Below are positions 21,636 through 37,342 of a stretch of DNA of 64,000 bases, piece by piece. Each line of letters starts with the position of its first letter. Positions within the stretch are counted from its first letter, which is position 1. The notes under the pieces are model-generated. The model had not been told where the DNA came from, ran no database searches, and saw only the letters and a list, made by a program, of their open reading frames with translations. The position numbers were made by a program, and so were the translations under genes. This stretch comes from Adiantum capillus-veneris (lineage: Eukaryota; Streptophyta; Polypodiopsida; Polypodiales; Pteridaceae). Location: contig CM043953.1 of assembly GCA_014529385.2 (NCBI GenBank), forward strand, positions 108,010,549 through 108,074,548. The letters are read 5' to 3'.

Positions 21636-22860
21636 TTCTAAAAGGGGTGACAGATAGGTAGGTTAGGGGTCTAGATTGTGTTTTGAGTTTGTTTTTTAGG
21701 AGTTTTAATTTTTCACACTGACATGCCTCCTAGAGGTATAGTGCCTGTTTTTGGATGTGTTAGGTAGGACTTATATGGATCTCCATCCACATGGCTGAGG
21801 ACATCTGCTTCAACGAAATGAGCCACTCCATACCTCCAGGTGTACTACTTTCCATGATTCATGTTGGTGGATATGTGTAATTGCTAATAATGATTTTTCA
21901 TTCTTTGTTTGAGTGCAATAATTATGATTGTTATCTGCCATTATAGATGTATAAATTTGTCTTTGCTTAAGTTGATTGAACTCCAGTTTAATCTTATGGA
22001 TGAGCCTGGAGATTAGGAGACCGTGACTTTAGGTTAACTCATTTACTTGACCACTAGGCCTAGCTAATAAAATTATCCGAGTATTTGAGACCTTAGGAAT
22101 GTTTTAGGCAGAGAAAGGCTTGCTCACTTAAACAACAAAAAACACTAGTGCGAATACCAAGGAAATGGAAGCAAAAAAAAAAAAAAAAAAAAAACGTAAG
22201 TGCCACAAATGAAAAATCTTACGCTGGAAGAGAAATCCTGGCTGGAATTGGTACTTCACTCACATGTATTGTCTATGGTACTAGAGCCCTAGAGGTTCCC
22301 AGTGTGGGCGCTTTTCCTTGAGAAGCAAAAAACCCCGGACATACAAAATAAGCACACACGTCACATGATTGTGACCCAAAGTAAAAAAGTAGTAAAAAAA
22401 AATAAAATAAAATAAAATATTAAAAGACTTCCATTGAGCTTACAGTTAACATTTCAAGCTTTTGTTTGCAGTTGTGAGAGCGAGTTGGCTATCAAAGCTG
22501 AAAAGCATAATTAGGGAATCTTGCATTTAGATAATCTTCTTAGCTTAGCTAGTACTAAAGTAGTTGTTTTAACCTTAGTCATAGCTAACTAATTGATAGA
22601 CTCACCCATAAGCTCAAAACTCTTGATTAATTAATTTACTCAAAGTGCAATTTATTTGTCCTTAATGGTAGTCTAACATTTCATAAATCTTGCATTTACT
22701 CATTTCCACATGTACTTTACATTCCCCTCATGATTTATGGCAATATAATTCCGCTTGCTAAAACAGTGACTTTGCCTTGCAGATTCAAATCTAGATGCTC
22801 TACAACATGGACATACCAAGCTTCAACTCAATAGCTTCCGAGGACGGAATCTACATCAGG
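21636..22860 (+). other. No gene seen; probable retrotransposon non-coding sequence
   Basis: This stretch of 1.2 kb is AT-rich, with an A22 run near 22174 and a short (AAAAT)n patch near 22400. Reading both strands gave no motif. It may be LTR or untranslated sequence of element C or of the element whose 3' end follows. Confidence 0.4.
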
Positions 22861-23168
22861 AAGGGGGGCAATGTTAACCCTCGTGGCTCACGGACACCCT
22901 ATCGCCTACGACGCACCGTAACTGTATTATTTATTTAAGTAGAGTCAGGCACCGGGCTTGTCGGTCCAATAGGGAAAGGTAGAGTGATCGCCGATGAGAG
23001 ACGCACTCTAACACGAACATGCTAGGGTTAGTTGGCTAAGCATGGGCGCCCAAGTGTGAATGGGGTGAGCTCACATAAAAGCCAATTAAACCTAAAATTG
23101 AGTCATTCTCTCATTGTGCAATAGAAGCTGCTCTTGCTCCATCTCCATCTTCTCCTTCACCATCTCCT

Positions 23169-23200
<32 letters not shown>

Positions 23201-23330
23201 TGTGAGAGTGTGTGTGCGATCGAGCGTTGCGGCGGCACGACGGCGGCGAGGCGGTTGAGCACGGCGTAGTGGCGTCTCCCTCTTCTTCGTGGCGAGGAAT
23301 CCACCACAAAGGCGAGCGTAGAGCGGTGAG
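22861..23330 (+). mobile_element. Second polypurine tract and LTR-like start with promoter
   Basis: AGGAAGGGGGGCAA is followed by TGTTAACCCTCG, the same arrangement as at 20941. A TATA-like CACATAAAAGCC lies near 23073-23084. A pyrimidine-rich GC-moderate leader and a GTGAGT donor-like site follow near 23323. I read this as the 3' end and LTR start of another Ty3 element, with the LTR end not found. Alternatively it is the promoter and first non-coding exon for the transposase downstream. Confidence 0.45.
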
Positions 23331-23622
23331 TGACACACCCTTTGCTCTCTTGAGCTTGCTAGTTTAGGCTTGTTGTGTGCTTGGAGCCATTTGTGGCTCG
23401 CACACGGTGTATTGGCAAGTCCCTTGCTTCGACAGTGCGGCAAGGAGCGCATAGTGCACCTCTAGACCGAGGTGTACGGGGATTGGACATGACTAGAGAA
23501 TGTGAGGTAGTTTATAGTGTGAACAAAGAGAGAGAGAGAGAGAGAGAAAGAGAGATAAAAGACAAAGAATGCCAATAGAAGATTAAATTTGTTGTCGAGG
23601 TTATAAGATTTTTACCCTCATT
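23331..23622 (+). other. Upstream region of the CACTA transposase
   Basis: No gene is supported. There is a (GA)n tract near 23527. The expected CACTA 5' terminus (CACTACAAG...) is absent here and in the preceding 2.5 kb. Confidence 0.4.
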
Positions 23623-26618
23623 ATGAGTAGTGACGAGGATGTGGGGCCGTCCAACAGAAACACCTATCTCTCAACGAGGATCTTATGTCCTTGTAACCAT
23701 TGCAAGCATGCTGTGCGACGGACAAGACGCGTTTCTTTGCAGCACGTTCGCAAATTTGGCGAGTTCGATCCATCTATTATAGATCGAGTTGTTGCCAATT
23801 ATAACTCGTCGGACTCTTACGCTGGCTAACAGGCAGCAATCTTGCAACCCAATAGACGTATTCGCAGGCGCTTCGGTCAAGCAGCATATGTGAGCCCACA
23901 AGATGTAGCCTCTGACAGCTCGAGGGATGATCATGCAGACCACATTCCCAACGAGGCAATGTTTGAGCCCGAGATTGATGAAATGATCGAGACGATCATG
24001 GATTCAGAAAGGTTTATCTATGATGATATGAAAAGTGAAGCCGATACGCCATTGTATAATGGAGCATGTGTGTCTAGATTGAAAGTGCTCCTGGTTCTTC
24101 TCAACATGCAGACAAAGTTTGGATGGAGTGACACTAGTGTCACAGCGCTTTTCAGGTGATCTATTACAATTAGTTTACTTTAATAAGACTCTAAATGTAT
24201 AATGATCTGATAGATTTTTACACAATTGTACCGTATTTTTATGTTGTGTAGATTGCTCAAAGAGCACATACTACCAGCTGATAATGTGATGCCAGATTCG
24301 CGAGAGGAAGCAAGAAAGATTTTGCGAAACTTGAGGATGGATTACAATTCGATCCATGCTTGTCCTAATGACTGCATTCTTTTCAGAGGGGAATACATAG
24401 ACATGGAGAAGTGTCTGAAATGTGATTCCGAAAGATATCGAGTAGATCTCCACGGAACAAAAATTCCAAAAAAGGTTTTGCGACATTTTCCTCTGCTTCC
24501 TCGCATCAAGCATTTCTTCGAATGTAAGTCCATGGCCGCCCTAGCATCATGGCATGAGGAGAATAAATCTTCGGATGGTGTGCTACGGATTCCTGCAGAT
24601 TGTGCAGCCTGGAAACATATAGATGGAACATGGTCGGATTTTGCCAGGGAAGCTCAAAATTTGCGCTTAGGCCTGACTATGGATGGCGTAAATCCATTTG
24701 GTCAAAGATCAACATCTTACAGTGTATGGCCCGTTGTCACCGTTAACTACAACATTCCCCCGTGGTTGACTACGAAGAAGGGGCACCTATGGCTAAGCTT
24801 GATTATCTCGGGGCCATATAAAGTGAAGAATATGGATGTGTATCTTCGTCCACTATTGGAAGAGCTACAACAATTGTGGATTGGCATAGAGGTGGTGGAT
24901 ATGAGCCGACACACAGGTCGACGGAATGCTTTGATCAGAGGCATTCTAATGTGGACCATGCATGACTATTCCGGACTAACAAAATGCTCAGGTGATCTAT
25001 TTACACTCCTCACTCAGACACTGTAAATATTGGTTTTTCTCAAGCTGATCTATTATCATGTGTATACATGCAGGGCTTCAAACAAGTGGATACAGAGCAT
25101 GTGTCACATGTGGACCTAGACTGAATGCACGTAGGGCGCCCTCATTGAAGAAGAAAATCTACGAAGGTCATCAAGCGTATCTTCTAGAGAATCATGTGTT
25201 ACGCGACGGCTTTTTGAAAAGAGAGCCACCGAGGATGTCTGCACAAGCATGGTTAGAGCAGAAGGAGATGTGTGATGACGGATTGCCCCCAGGGATGAAG
25301 ATACTATCTCTATGGTACGAGTTACCATACTGGCCCCGACTCATGATCAATCACTTGCTCGATCCAATGCACATATTCAAGAATGTAGGTAATCTACTAT
25401 GGGACCATCTGACCAACAAGAAAGATACTTTGGGAGCCAGAGTTGACCTTAGGAATGTGGATCGTATGGAGCAATATGGGCCGCAAATAGCGTCCGATGA
25501 ATCGATAAAACTCCCTAAAGCACCATGGATTTTCACAGGTGCCCAAGAACGCAAAGTAAAAGAGACCATTCGATCTTTGCGGACCCCCACTGGCGTAATG
25601 CACTCGCTCCGAACGTGTTTTACTAAAGAAGGAAAGCTTACCGGTTTGAAGTCACACGACTGGCATAAAATGTGTCAGGTATGTTCATAGTGGAGTATAT
25701 CATAGTGGGAATTGTGTAACAAATTCTTGTGTGGACTTTAATATCATTGTTGCACGTGTTTTGCAGTTTATTTTACCGGTTGCCATTGAGGGATGTTTGT
25801 CTCTTGACGTCCGTAACACGATCTACAAACTTGCGAAGTTGGTGCAATGGATCTCACAAAAGGAGATCAACGTAGACTCCATACCATTCGCCAAACTAAA
25901 CGCTGCGGAGGTTGTGTGCATGTTTGAGAAACATTTTCCTACTACCATTCTAACCATTCAGGTGCATCTTCTTGTTCACATAGTTGATGAGGTGGAAATA
26001 GCTGGCACAGTACATTCCAGATGGATGTTCTTTTTAGAACGTTTCATGAAAACGCTCAAGGGATATGTGCGTCAGAAGGCACGTCCGGAGGGTAGCATGG
26101 CAGAAGGTTGGCTGGTATCAGAGTCCCTAGTGTACATTGGAGAGTGGCTAGATGGATTTGATAAAGCCCGGGACACGCTATGGCGAACCATAGATGATGA
26201 GCGCATATCTGGAATTGTCATGTGCAATCTCGGTGTTGAGAAGAAGATGACGAAAGATTTAGAGGATAAAATCAACCGATTTTTCATGCTTCACAATCCA
26301 GTCATGCAGAAGTGGATTTCACAATATGAGGATGCAAAGCAAGAGCGACGAAGGGCAAGGATCGAGTGGAGACGGGGAAGACGACCACCGATGCACTATC
26401 CGACGGGTCTGGAGAGCCTACCAACATTCATGAGCTTAAGATGGTTGCACAACCAATTGATAAGCGCACAACAGTGCGGTGAAGAAGTGAGTGAGGAAGA
26501 GTGGGAGTACTCTAGGGGTTGCACGACCAGATTGGCTGGCCAAAGAAGATTGGAAGCATGCGAAGAAAGAAGCGCGCGAGAATCCCGACAAGTGGAACCA
26601 ACAAAAGGAGGCAGCTAG
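23623..26618 (+). CDS. TNP2-like CACTA transposase (probably defective)
   Basis: Proposed exons: 23623-24155, 24252-24991, 25074-25678 and 25767-26618, with GT-AG introns of about 80-100 bases and consistent phase. The N-terminal transposase-associated domain shows the Cys/His pattern LCPCNHCKHAVRR...LQHVRKFGEF. The TNP2 core runs from LLKEHILP through PNDCILFRGEY, KCLKCDSERY, LTMDGVNPFG, WTMHDYSG, ACVTCGPRL to DPMHIFKNVG. Exon 4 matches the DUF4218-type domain (LPVAIEGCLSLDVRNTIYKL, HSRWMFFLERFMKTLKGYV, PEGSMAEGWL). A TAA at 23827-23829 interrupts exon 1 in frame, and the frame changes near 26510-26520. These suggest a dead copy unless the TAA is read through or spliced out. Confidence 0.85.
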
Positions 26619-27022
26619 AGCGCGAGTAGAGGCAGGGAGCTCGCACCACTTGGGGAGCGGCGGGTGGGCATCATTTGAGGCCGATTTTTTAAGTGTTTTC
26701 GCATCTATGTTTGATAGTTTAGGGTTTATGGGATTTGAAATTCTAACATAATGGATTCTTTGTATGTTTTGACAGTGGTCGTTTACAGGACGTGATCCCA
26801 CACCGTACGAGCGTGAGTACGCAGGCAGGAAGGGCTTAAATGCCCTTATAGAAATCCTGACTTCTCGCGGCGGCATGGTTAGTATTAGGGTTTATTCTTT
26901 TCTATTTATTGTATTGTTTTATAAACGTCGCTATATGTTTATACTTACAAAAATCTATCTTATTGTTTTTCTTTGCAGAATCCAATAGATACGCCGCTTC
27001 GACGCGATGAGACGTCTGATTA
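26519..27022 (+). CDS. Plant transposase_24-like tail of the CACTA element
   Basis: From about 26520 a different frame reads GVARPDWLAKEDWKHAKK, then NPDKWNQQKEAARARVEAG, then HLGSGGWASFEADF, resembling the plant En/Spm-associated transposase_24 family (W-x6-N-x-A-N-R-x10-H-x-G-x2-S pattern, here modified). Likely further exons are near 26776-26878 (WSFTGRDPTPYEREYAGRKG) and 26979-27022 (NPIDTPLRRDETSD, stop TAG). It may be the C-terminal part of the transposase displaced by a frameshift, or a separate gene. The exon edges are tentative. Confidence 0.45.
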
Positions 27023-27315
27023 GACGACGTCAGTTTAGCCATAGCTAGATAGCATTAGTTTCTTTTTGACATAGATATGTATCATGAGACAACTTTTATA
27101 CGTCTTTTTGAAAACCATGTATAGTTTTTAAATAATGACAATGGTTTGTAACATTACATTTGCAATGATTAACAATCAAGTGATTTTGTTGTTGTGTACA
27201 ATTGTCATTGATTTACTTTTATCAATTCACGCTTGTCATTTTTGTATCTTTATTTTACAAACAATACGTACTATGGATGATGGAGTTAATGATTATATTG
27301 TCTTGTGGGTGACTA

Positions 27316-27536
27316 TTCATCTCGGGCGTTGCTATGAGCGTCACTATATTAGGCTCTGCAGCGTCACTATTGATGGCCCTGCAGCGTCGCTATACGCGTC
27401 GCTATGTAGCAACGCCTATAGCTACAACCGTAGCAACGTCCCCGTATCGACACTGATAGCGACGCTCTGGGGTTATAAAAACCAAGTGTATTTCCATCGC
27501 TAAAAGCATCACAAGTGCACACAACCTCTTGTAGTG
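27316..27536 (+). repeat. CACTA 3' subterminal repeats and terminal inverted repeat
   Basis: Several copies of GCGTCGCTAT / GCGTCACTAT and the inverse (ATAGCGACGC) sit in 150 bases. CACTA transposases bind such subterminal motifs. The last 12-13 bases form the terminal inverted repeat. Confidence 0.75.
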
Positions 27537-31680
<4,144 letters not shown>

Positions 31681-32022
31681 AAAACAAAAAGAAAACATAT
31701 TGTTCACCATGCAGAGACACCATGACAAGGGACTCACAACACAACTAAAACTGGCTTTCAAGAGACTCTCACTCCCTAACATGATTGTCTAACATAGGAG
31801 AAGACCATAAAAAATACACACACACACACACACACGCTAACTAATAGAAAAAGCATGACACATTAATGTGCTTCCACCCATATTGTATTAAAACAAAAAG
31901 AAAACATATTGTTCACCATGCAGAGACACCATGACAAGGGACTCACAACACAACTAAAACTGGCTTTCAAGAGACTCTCACTCCCTAACATGATTGTCTA
32001 ACATAGGAGAAGACCATAAAAA

Positions 32023-32066
<44 letters not shown>

Positions 32067-32068
<2 letters not shown>

Positions 32069-33330
32069 CAAAGGTAGATAGAGCACCCGAAATCAAACTA
32101 GTGGGCAAATAAAGAAGGCGATGGCTACCACCAAGCCGGTGAAAAGCTCGCACACTCTCTATGCAAAAATGACCAAAACACACCACATCAGCATCCAAGG
32201 CCAAAAGGACCAAACGATTCAGCAAAAGTGGGACTTAAACCATCGGCCAACATCTGCACTATAAAGCGGCCAATAACCTACATGCAAGCCAACAGGGAGT
32301 TCCGAGCAGTCATGTGCAAAACAGGGCCTCCCCTTACCACACCCTCCACGACCATTGGGCAACGTAGGCACTATTTTGATGAGGCAAGAGGAGCGCCTTC
32401 CACTAATCCCAAGAAGGAGAGGAACCAACAAAGAGGCGATCACATCGTGGGATTCTGAACCAATCAAATGAAAATGAAATGATATGAAGTTTTTTTACGA
32501 ACTAGAATATCGAAGATATTTCACTCTAAGTCATCGCATGTTGGGATTCTGAAATAATTTAATGAAGTGGACACATATGAAGCTCTTTCATTTTTTGAAA
32601 TAATTTAATGAAATGGACACATATGAAGCTCTTAAATGAAAGGACTCTTTTACAAACTAAAACATCAAAGAATAGTTCAATCAAGTCAACACTTCACATC
32701 AAATGAATGCCTAACCGGTAACTCCCTTCTTCAATAAGGCTTGTTTTAGAAAGCATACTAAAGTTATCAATTGTTTAAACTTGGTAGCAATGTTTGGAAA
32801 AAACTAAATACACTGATAGTGATTCCCAACTAGGAACTACAAAAAGGTGAACATATAAGAACTAGAGAATCAAGGTTTTTTTTTGTTAATTTGATGCAAG
32901 CGATGATGCTCGACTTATTGAGTCTCAAATATTAAACTAGCGATGCGGATGCGTAATTCTTCATCAAACATCTGCTCACTAAACTAGTAAACTGAAGAGG
33001 ACATTGTGAGTTTTTAGCCAAATATGTTCCCTAGGGTAGGTAAGAATCAAAGGATGCTTTTGATTGTGCTAAAGAAAAAATAAATAAACCACATGTTGAA
33101 ATTTGAGATAAAATCTTTTTTTTTCCACTATCTGTTCGCAACAATAAATCCACAAATGTAAGTCTCTCAGTAGGGGTCACGATTTTCATAAAAGAAAGTA
33201 AGAGGAGAATCGAGGAGATGTTGTCTTCAAAAATAAAAGGTTAAAGCAGTGGCGACAGTGTACTGCTGCGAATAGGAGGTGAAAGAAATAAGAGAAGACG
33301 TGGCCTCTCTCTCTCTCTGAATAATATCAA

Positions 33331-33379
<49 letters not shown>

Positions 33380-33470
33380 TGAGCAGCGAGAGCAGTGTCA
33401 TCGCCTCTTTCTCTCTCTCTCTCCCTTCTTGAGAAGCTCTGAGCAGCGAGAGCAGTGTCATCACGCCTCT

Positions 33471-33513
<43 letters not shown>

Positions 33514-34071
33514 TGTGGCATCGCGAGCCTGCAAGTTACCGATTTACTTCATGGGAAGAAAAAATGTTGGCAAGGGCTATTCGAGAAATCTTGGCGATGC
33601 TGGTTTGTTTGGGGGGGGGGTTTGCGGGCGATAGGTATGCAGGCACAGAAGCTATGGGTTTTCACATAGGGCTGCTATTGTTGGAGCAAAACCTTGGAAG
33701 ATGAATATTCGAAACAAATGAATTTCTTTAAAGTAGAGCCAATAGTAGGAGCGGTATTCCCAAAAGATTTTTATGTAGCAATTGCTTGTTAGTATGTAAA
33801 ATTTGCATTAGATTCAAATGCATGCTAGTCAAACCCCACTTAAATCCCAAAATGGACCTCAAAAGTAGATTCCACCCTAAATGACTCCTCCAGAATGCAT
33901 ACGTCAACCTTTGAAACATTTGCGTGATATGGTACTTTTCTTTGTGATCTGATGGCTACAAGCCTCCTTTTTCATGAAAAGCAAACAGATGTGTTTGAAA
34001 ACAAGGTCGTGCATTGAGTTTTAGCGCCCCCCTCCCAAAACCCTTAAAAAAAAGTTAAAAGGAGAAGAAAA

Positions 34072-34102
<31 letters not shown>

Positions 34103-34623
34103 ATGTAGTCCGTGACTCCGTTAGGGTAAAATCAAATTCACAAACATACAAAATTCCCTTTAGAGCAGATTCAAAGAGTAAATTTTGCTAAATAATTGCA
34201 ATTTTTTGCAATTTAACTTTATTTTTTTAAATTTTCTAAGCGGATTTTCTCCTTCTTTCCCTCCCTTCAACCGATTGATTTGGTTTTTCAACCGGCCCAA
34301 GGCTAAGCTGAGGCACACTTTTCCCGAACATTGGGTCACCCCGTCATGAGTCCTCCTCACACACACACACACACACACACGCACTCACTCACTCGTGCGC
34401 GCACAAATATGCGCATATTAAAGTTCAAAAGACCCTCTATTACCACGTGGAGAGCATGCACCAATTCAATCCAATCGGCAAGGAATTGCACCAAATATTC
34501 CCACTTCCCTCTATGGCCTAATATAGGCTAAAAAAACTTGGTTAAGCAACAAAAGTTGTTACGAAGTCCTCGTAACTAACAACGCTTTCAAACCTTACGG
34601 TTTCTTGAGAGGCATCAAGAACA

Positions 34624-34680
<57 letters not shown>

Positions 34681-34930
34681 TTACGCAAATAATAGATATA
34701 CATTATTATCGCACCTAGGCAAGTCCTCGCTCCTCGATTGAACTTTAAAAGGTTATGAAACGGAGAGAAGTCTGTGACCTATTAGAGCACAAGTTTTTGT
34801 AACAAATAAGGTTTGCATCTTCATCATCGTATTGAGGAAGATAGAGGACTAGATTGGATTTTTGAAACAATATGATGTTTGCTACAAAATAAAGCCAAGC
34901 ATTAAGCAAAACACCTGCTTATGTATCTCA
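32067..34930. other. Intergenic region with microsatellites, no gene seen
   Basis: No coding motif was recognised on either strand. It contains a repeated ATGAAGCTCTTTCA/ATGAAGCTCTTAAA patch near 32570-32640, (CT)n tracts near 33331, 33478, 34077 and 34623, and a duplicated GAGCAGCGAGAGCAGTGTCATC near 33381 and 33439. There are also a G10 run near 33610 and (CA)n near 34358 and 34651. Confidence 0.5.
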
Positions 34931-34938
34931 ATTCGCCC

Positions 34939-35004
34939 AGCTAGGTACAATTGGGGGCACGGACCGTTGGCCCGGTGGTCCCTTGCCCCCAATCGTACCT
35001 AGCT
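34939..35004. repeat. 21-base inverted repeat (hairpin)
   Basis: AGCTAGGTACAATTGGGGGCA at 34939-34959 pairs with TTGCCCCCAATCGTACCTAGCT ending at 35004, with one mismatch and a 24-base GC-rich loop. It lies about 740 bases upstream of the ABC transporter start codon. It could be a remnant of an inverted-repeat element or a structured RNA. There is no other evidence for function. Confidence 0.75.
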
Positions 35005-35380
35005 AGGTATGGGGTGCCTCGTGAGCAAAAGCTCATGATGTTATTCATTGTATGAAAAACACTGGAAAAGACTGCGTTTTCCTACATGAGAAAATTTCTA
35101 AATCTTCTTGAAGGGAGGTGGCCACTTTTGCCAAACCTTAGCGTCTAAGGTTGGTTTTGCTTGGGCTCGACTTTGATCTGTTTTACCTACTCGGAGGCAA
35201 AGCAGGGCACGAGGTCTTCTAGAAGCACGTCTAAATGATAGCACAGTGATCACTTGAAAAGTGGGCACCTTATGTCAAATGGCCATGGTCATAGCTTGCA
35301 GAAGCTCAAGGAGACCTCGTGTGATAGAAGCTTCCACTTTTCTTTTAATGGCACATGCTATTCAAAAGTTGCTACCCCCT

Positions 35381-35387
35381 TTATAAG
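35381..35387 (+). promoter_or_regulatory. Putative TATA box of the ABC transporter gene
   Basis: TTATAAG follows a C-rich stretch and precedes a (CT)n pyrimidine patch at about 35428-35448, an arrangement common in plant core promoters. It lies about 360 bases upstream of the chosen ATG. The 5' leader would contain upstream ATGs, so translation may be modulated. Confidence 0.35.
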
Positions 35388-35742
35388 AAGCTCCCTCTCT
35401 TTGAATTTCAAAGCCGCCCCCAGCACCACCTCTCTCTCTCTCTCTCTCTGTTTGTCTCTGTGCACACACAGAGACGGAGACAGGGAACCACAACACTCGG
35501 AGATAGCGAGAAAGAGGGCGAACCCATTTCCCAAAACCTCTCCATTCGTACCTCTGCACCTCCACCTCGAGCACCCATCGCAGCATCAAATCGCTCTCTG
35601 TGTACTCAGCTTAGCATCAAGCGTAGCTTGTGGCCACACCCTCTCCGGCCCATCTCGCATTTTGCAGTATTAAGAAAGCAATCCACACTGTGGAACTTCA
35701 CGGAAGCTTTGGACAGCTGGTTTCTCCAAGGCAAGCGCTCCA

Positions 35743-36421
35743 ATGGCCTTGTCTATGGAGCCTGGCATGCCCAGCTGGGGCACCGATGCTGGAACCGCAA
35801 CTTTTGCCTCTAGTGAAAACTACATATCTAGAGCTAGCAGCCGGGCTGATGATGACGAAGCTCTCAAGTGGGCAGCTCTTGAGAAACTGCCCACATACTC
35901 AAGGCTCCGCAAAGGCTTTCTACGAAGCCTGGACCCTGCAGGCTCTGTCATCCATGAAGAAGTTGACATTGCCAAGCTTGGGTTTGCCGAAAAGCAGCAG
36001 TTGTTAGAGAAAGTAGTCCGAGACATAGAGAACGACAATGAGCGCTTCCTTCGCAAACTTCGTGAGAGAATTAACAAGTAAATTTCAGATTACTCCCACT
36101 TATTGCATGAACACCAAGGAGAATGACTCTGCATTACTGTTTAAGAGCTATACTCTCTGCTTTGGCTTGAGATATGATCTCTAGACAAAGACAAAGATTT
36201 ATTGCATGACTTTGCAGTAGCTATAATTTCTACCTAAGGCATGATCACTAAACAAAGACAAAATTTGAGTAGTCTTTTAACATTGCTTATACACAGGGTT
36301 GGAATTGACCTGCCAAAGATCGAAGTGAGATTCGAGCATCTCAACATTGAGGCTGACGTACAAGTTGGAAGTAGAGTGCTGCCAACACTTCCGAACTTCA
36401 TGATCAATTTGGTAGAGGTGA

Positions 36422-36465
<44 letters not shown>

Positions 36466-37287
36466 AATGAAATGTTATATTAAACGTCTCTATGAGACCC
36501 AAAAAGTTACAACTTGGGGAAACCGATAAAGTGTTTGGAAGGAACTAAGAGTAACTGAAAGCCAAAAAAAGCTAAAATAGAACAGTGCACTATGAGGGGG
36601 TGACTAGCATCGGTTTAGGGATGAGGAGGGTAGAAACATCATCATCGTCGCCGGTGTGTTGAGGATGTCTAGCATCGGTCGCTGGCAGATCTTGTTGATG
36701 CTGTGATGCTGACTGAGCATCTCCCATGCTGTAGGAGAGTAGTCCTGATCTTCTGGTATAATCTCGGTCTTACCAAGCTTCACAGACAAGCGACTATCCT
36801 GAGCAAAATTGTGCAGGGCATCCATGTGATGCTACATTCCCTCTAGGTGGCACAATATCATCAACATAACGCAGCAATGGAATCCACGCCCCTGCCAGCT
36901 TTTGCTCCTCTATCACCCTGCCTCTCTATGTAATCTGAAACTGCATCCAGATACATAACAAAAGAGTAGGGGAGAGTGGGACCAACTCAGATGGCCCCTC
37001 GGGAGTGCAAACCTGCCCCACACTATCCTGTATCCCCCAGATCAGCTCCGTGGGTACCCCCATCTCCTGTTGTCTGCACATCAATCTGGCTCTGGGAACA
37101 ATATCAAAGGCTTTGCGAAATCCCACAAAGCTACAATAAATCCTCCTCCCATGTGCCCTGCCCTCCTCAATAATAGCTCTAAGTGTCAATATATGGTCCA
37201 GGGTAGAAAACCTCCGTGTGAAATCCGCTTGTCCTGGTGCTAGTATGCCCTCTCTCTGCCCATCTACTCAATTGCTGCTGCTGCTGC

Positions 37288-37342
<55 letters not shown>

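Larger units (their letters stand above)
23623..27536 (+). mobile_element. CACTA (En/Spm, CMC) DNA transposon, 5' end missing
   Basis: A TNP2-type transposase is followed by subterminal repeats and a 3' terminal inverted repeat ending ACCTCTTGTAGTG at 27536, which is CACTACAAGAGG inverted, the hallmark of the superfamily. Subterminal motifs of the type GCGTCGCTAT / GCGTCACTAT and inverses cluster at 27320-27465. Bases after the terminus (ATACAAGACTTTG) match other copies of the downstream tandem array at the point where those read CATGCATACAAGAC, so the 3' junction is exact. ATA is a plausible 3-base target duplication. The left terminus is not in the window. Confidence 0.85.

Noticed and set aside
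32219-32467. Overlapping ORFs on both strands near 32.2-32.5 kb
   Set aside because: Under 90 codons, no recognisable motif, no promoter or splice context.
35254-35813. Overlapping ORFs upstream of and across the ABC transporter start
   Set aside because: They lie in other frames than the transporter, contain (CT)n translations and have no motif. At most they are upstream ORFs in the leader.
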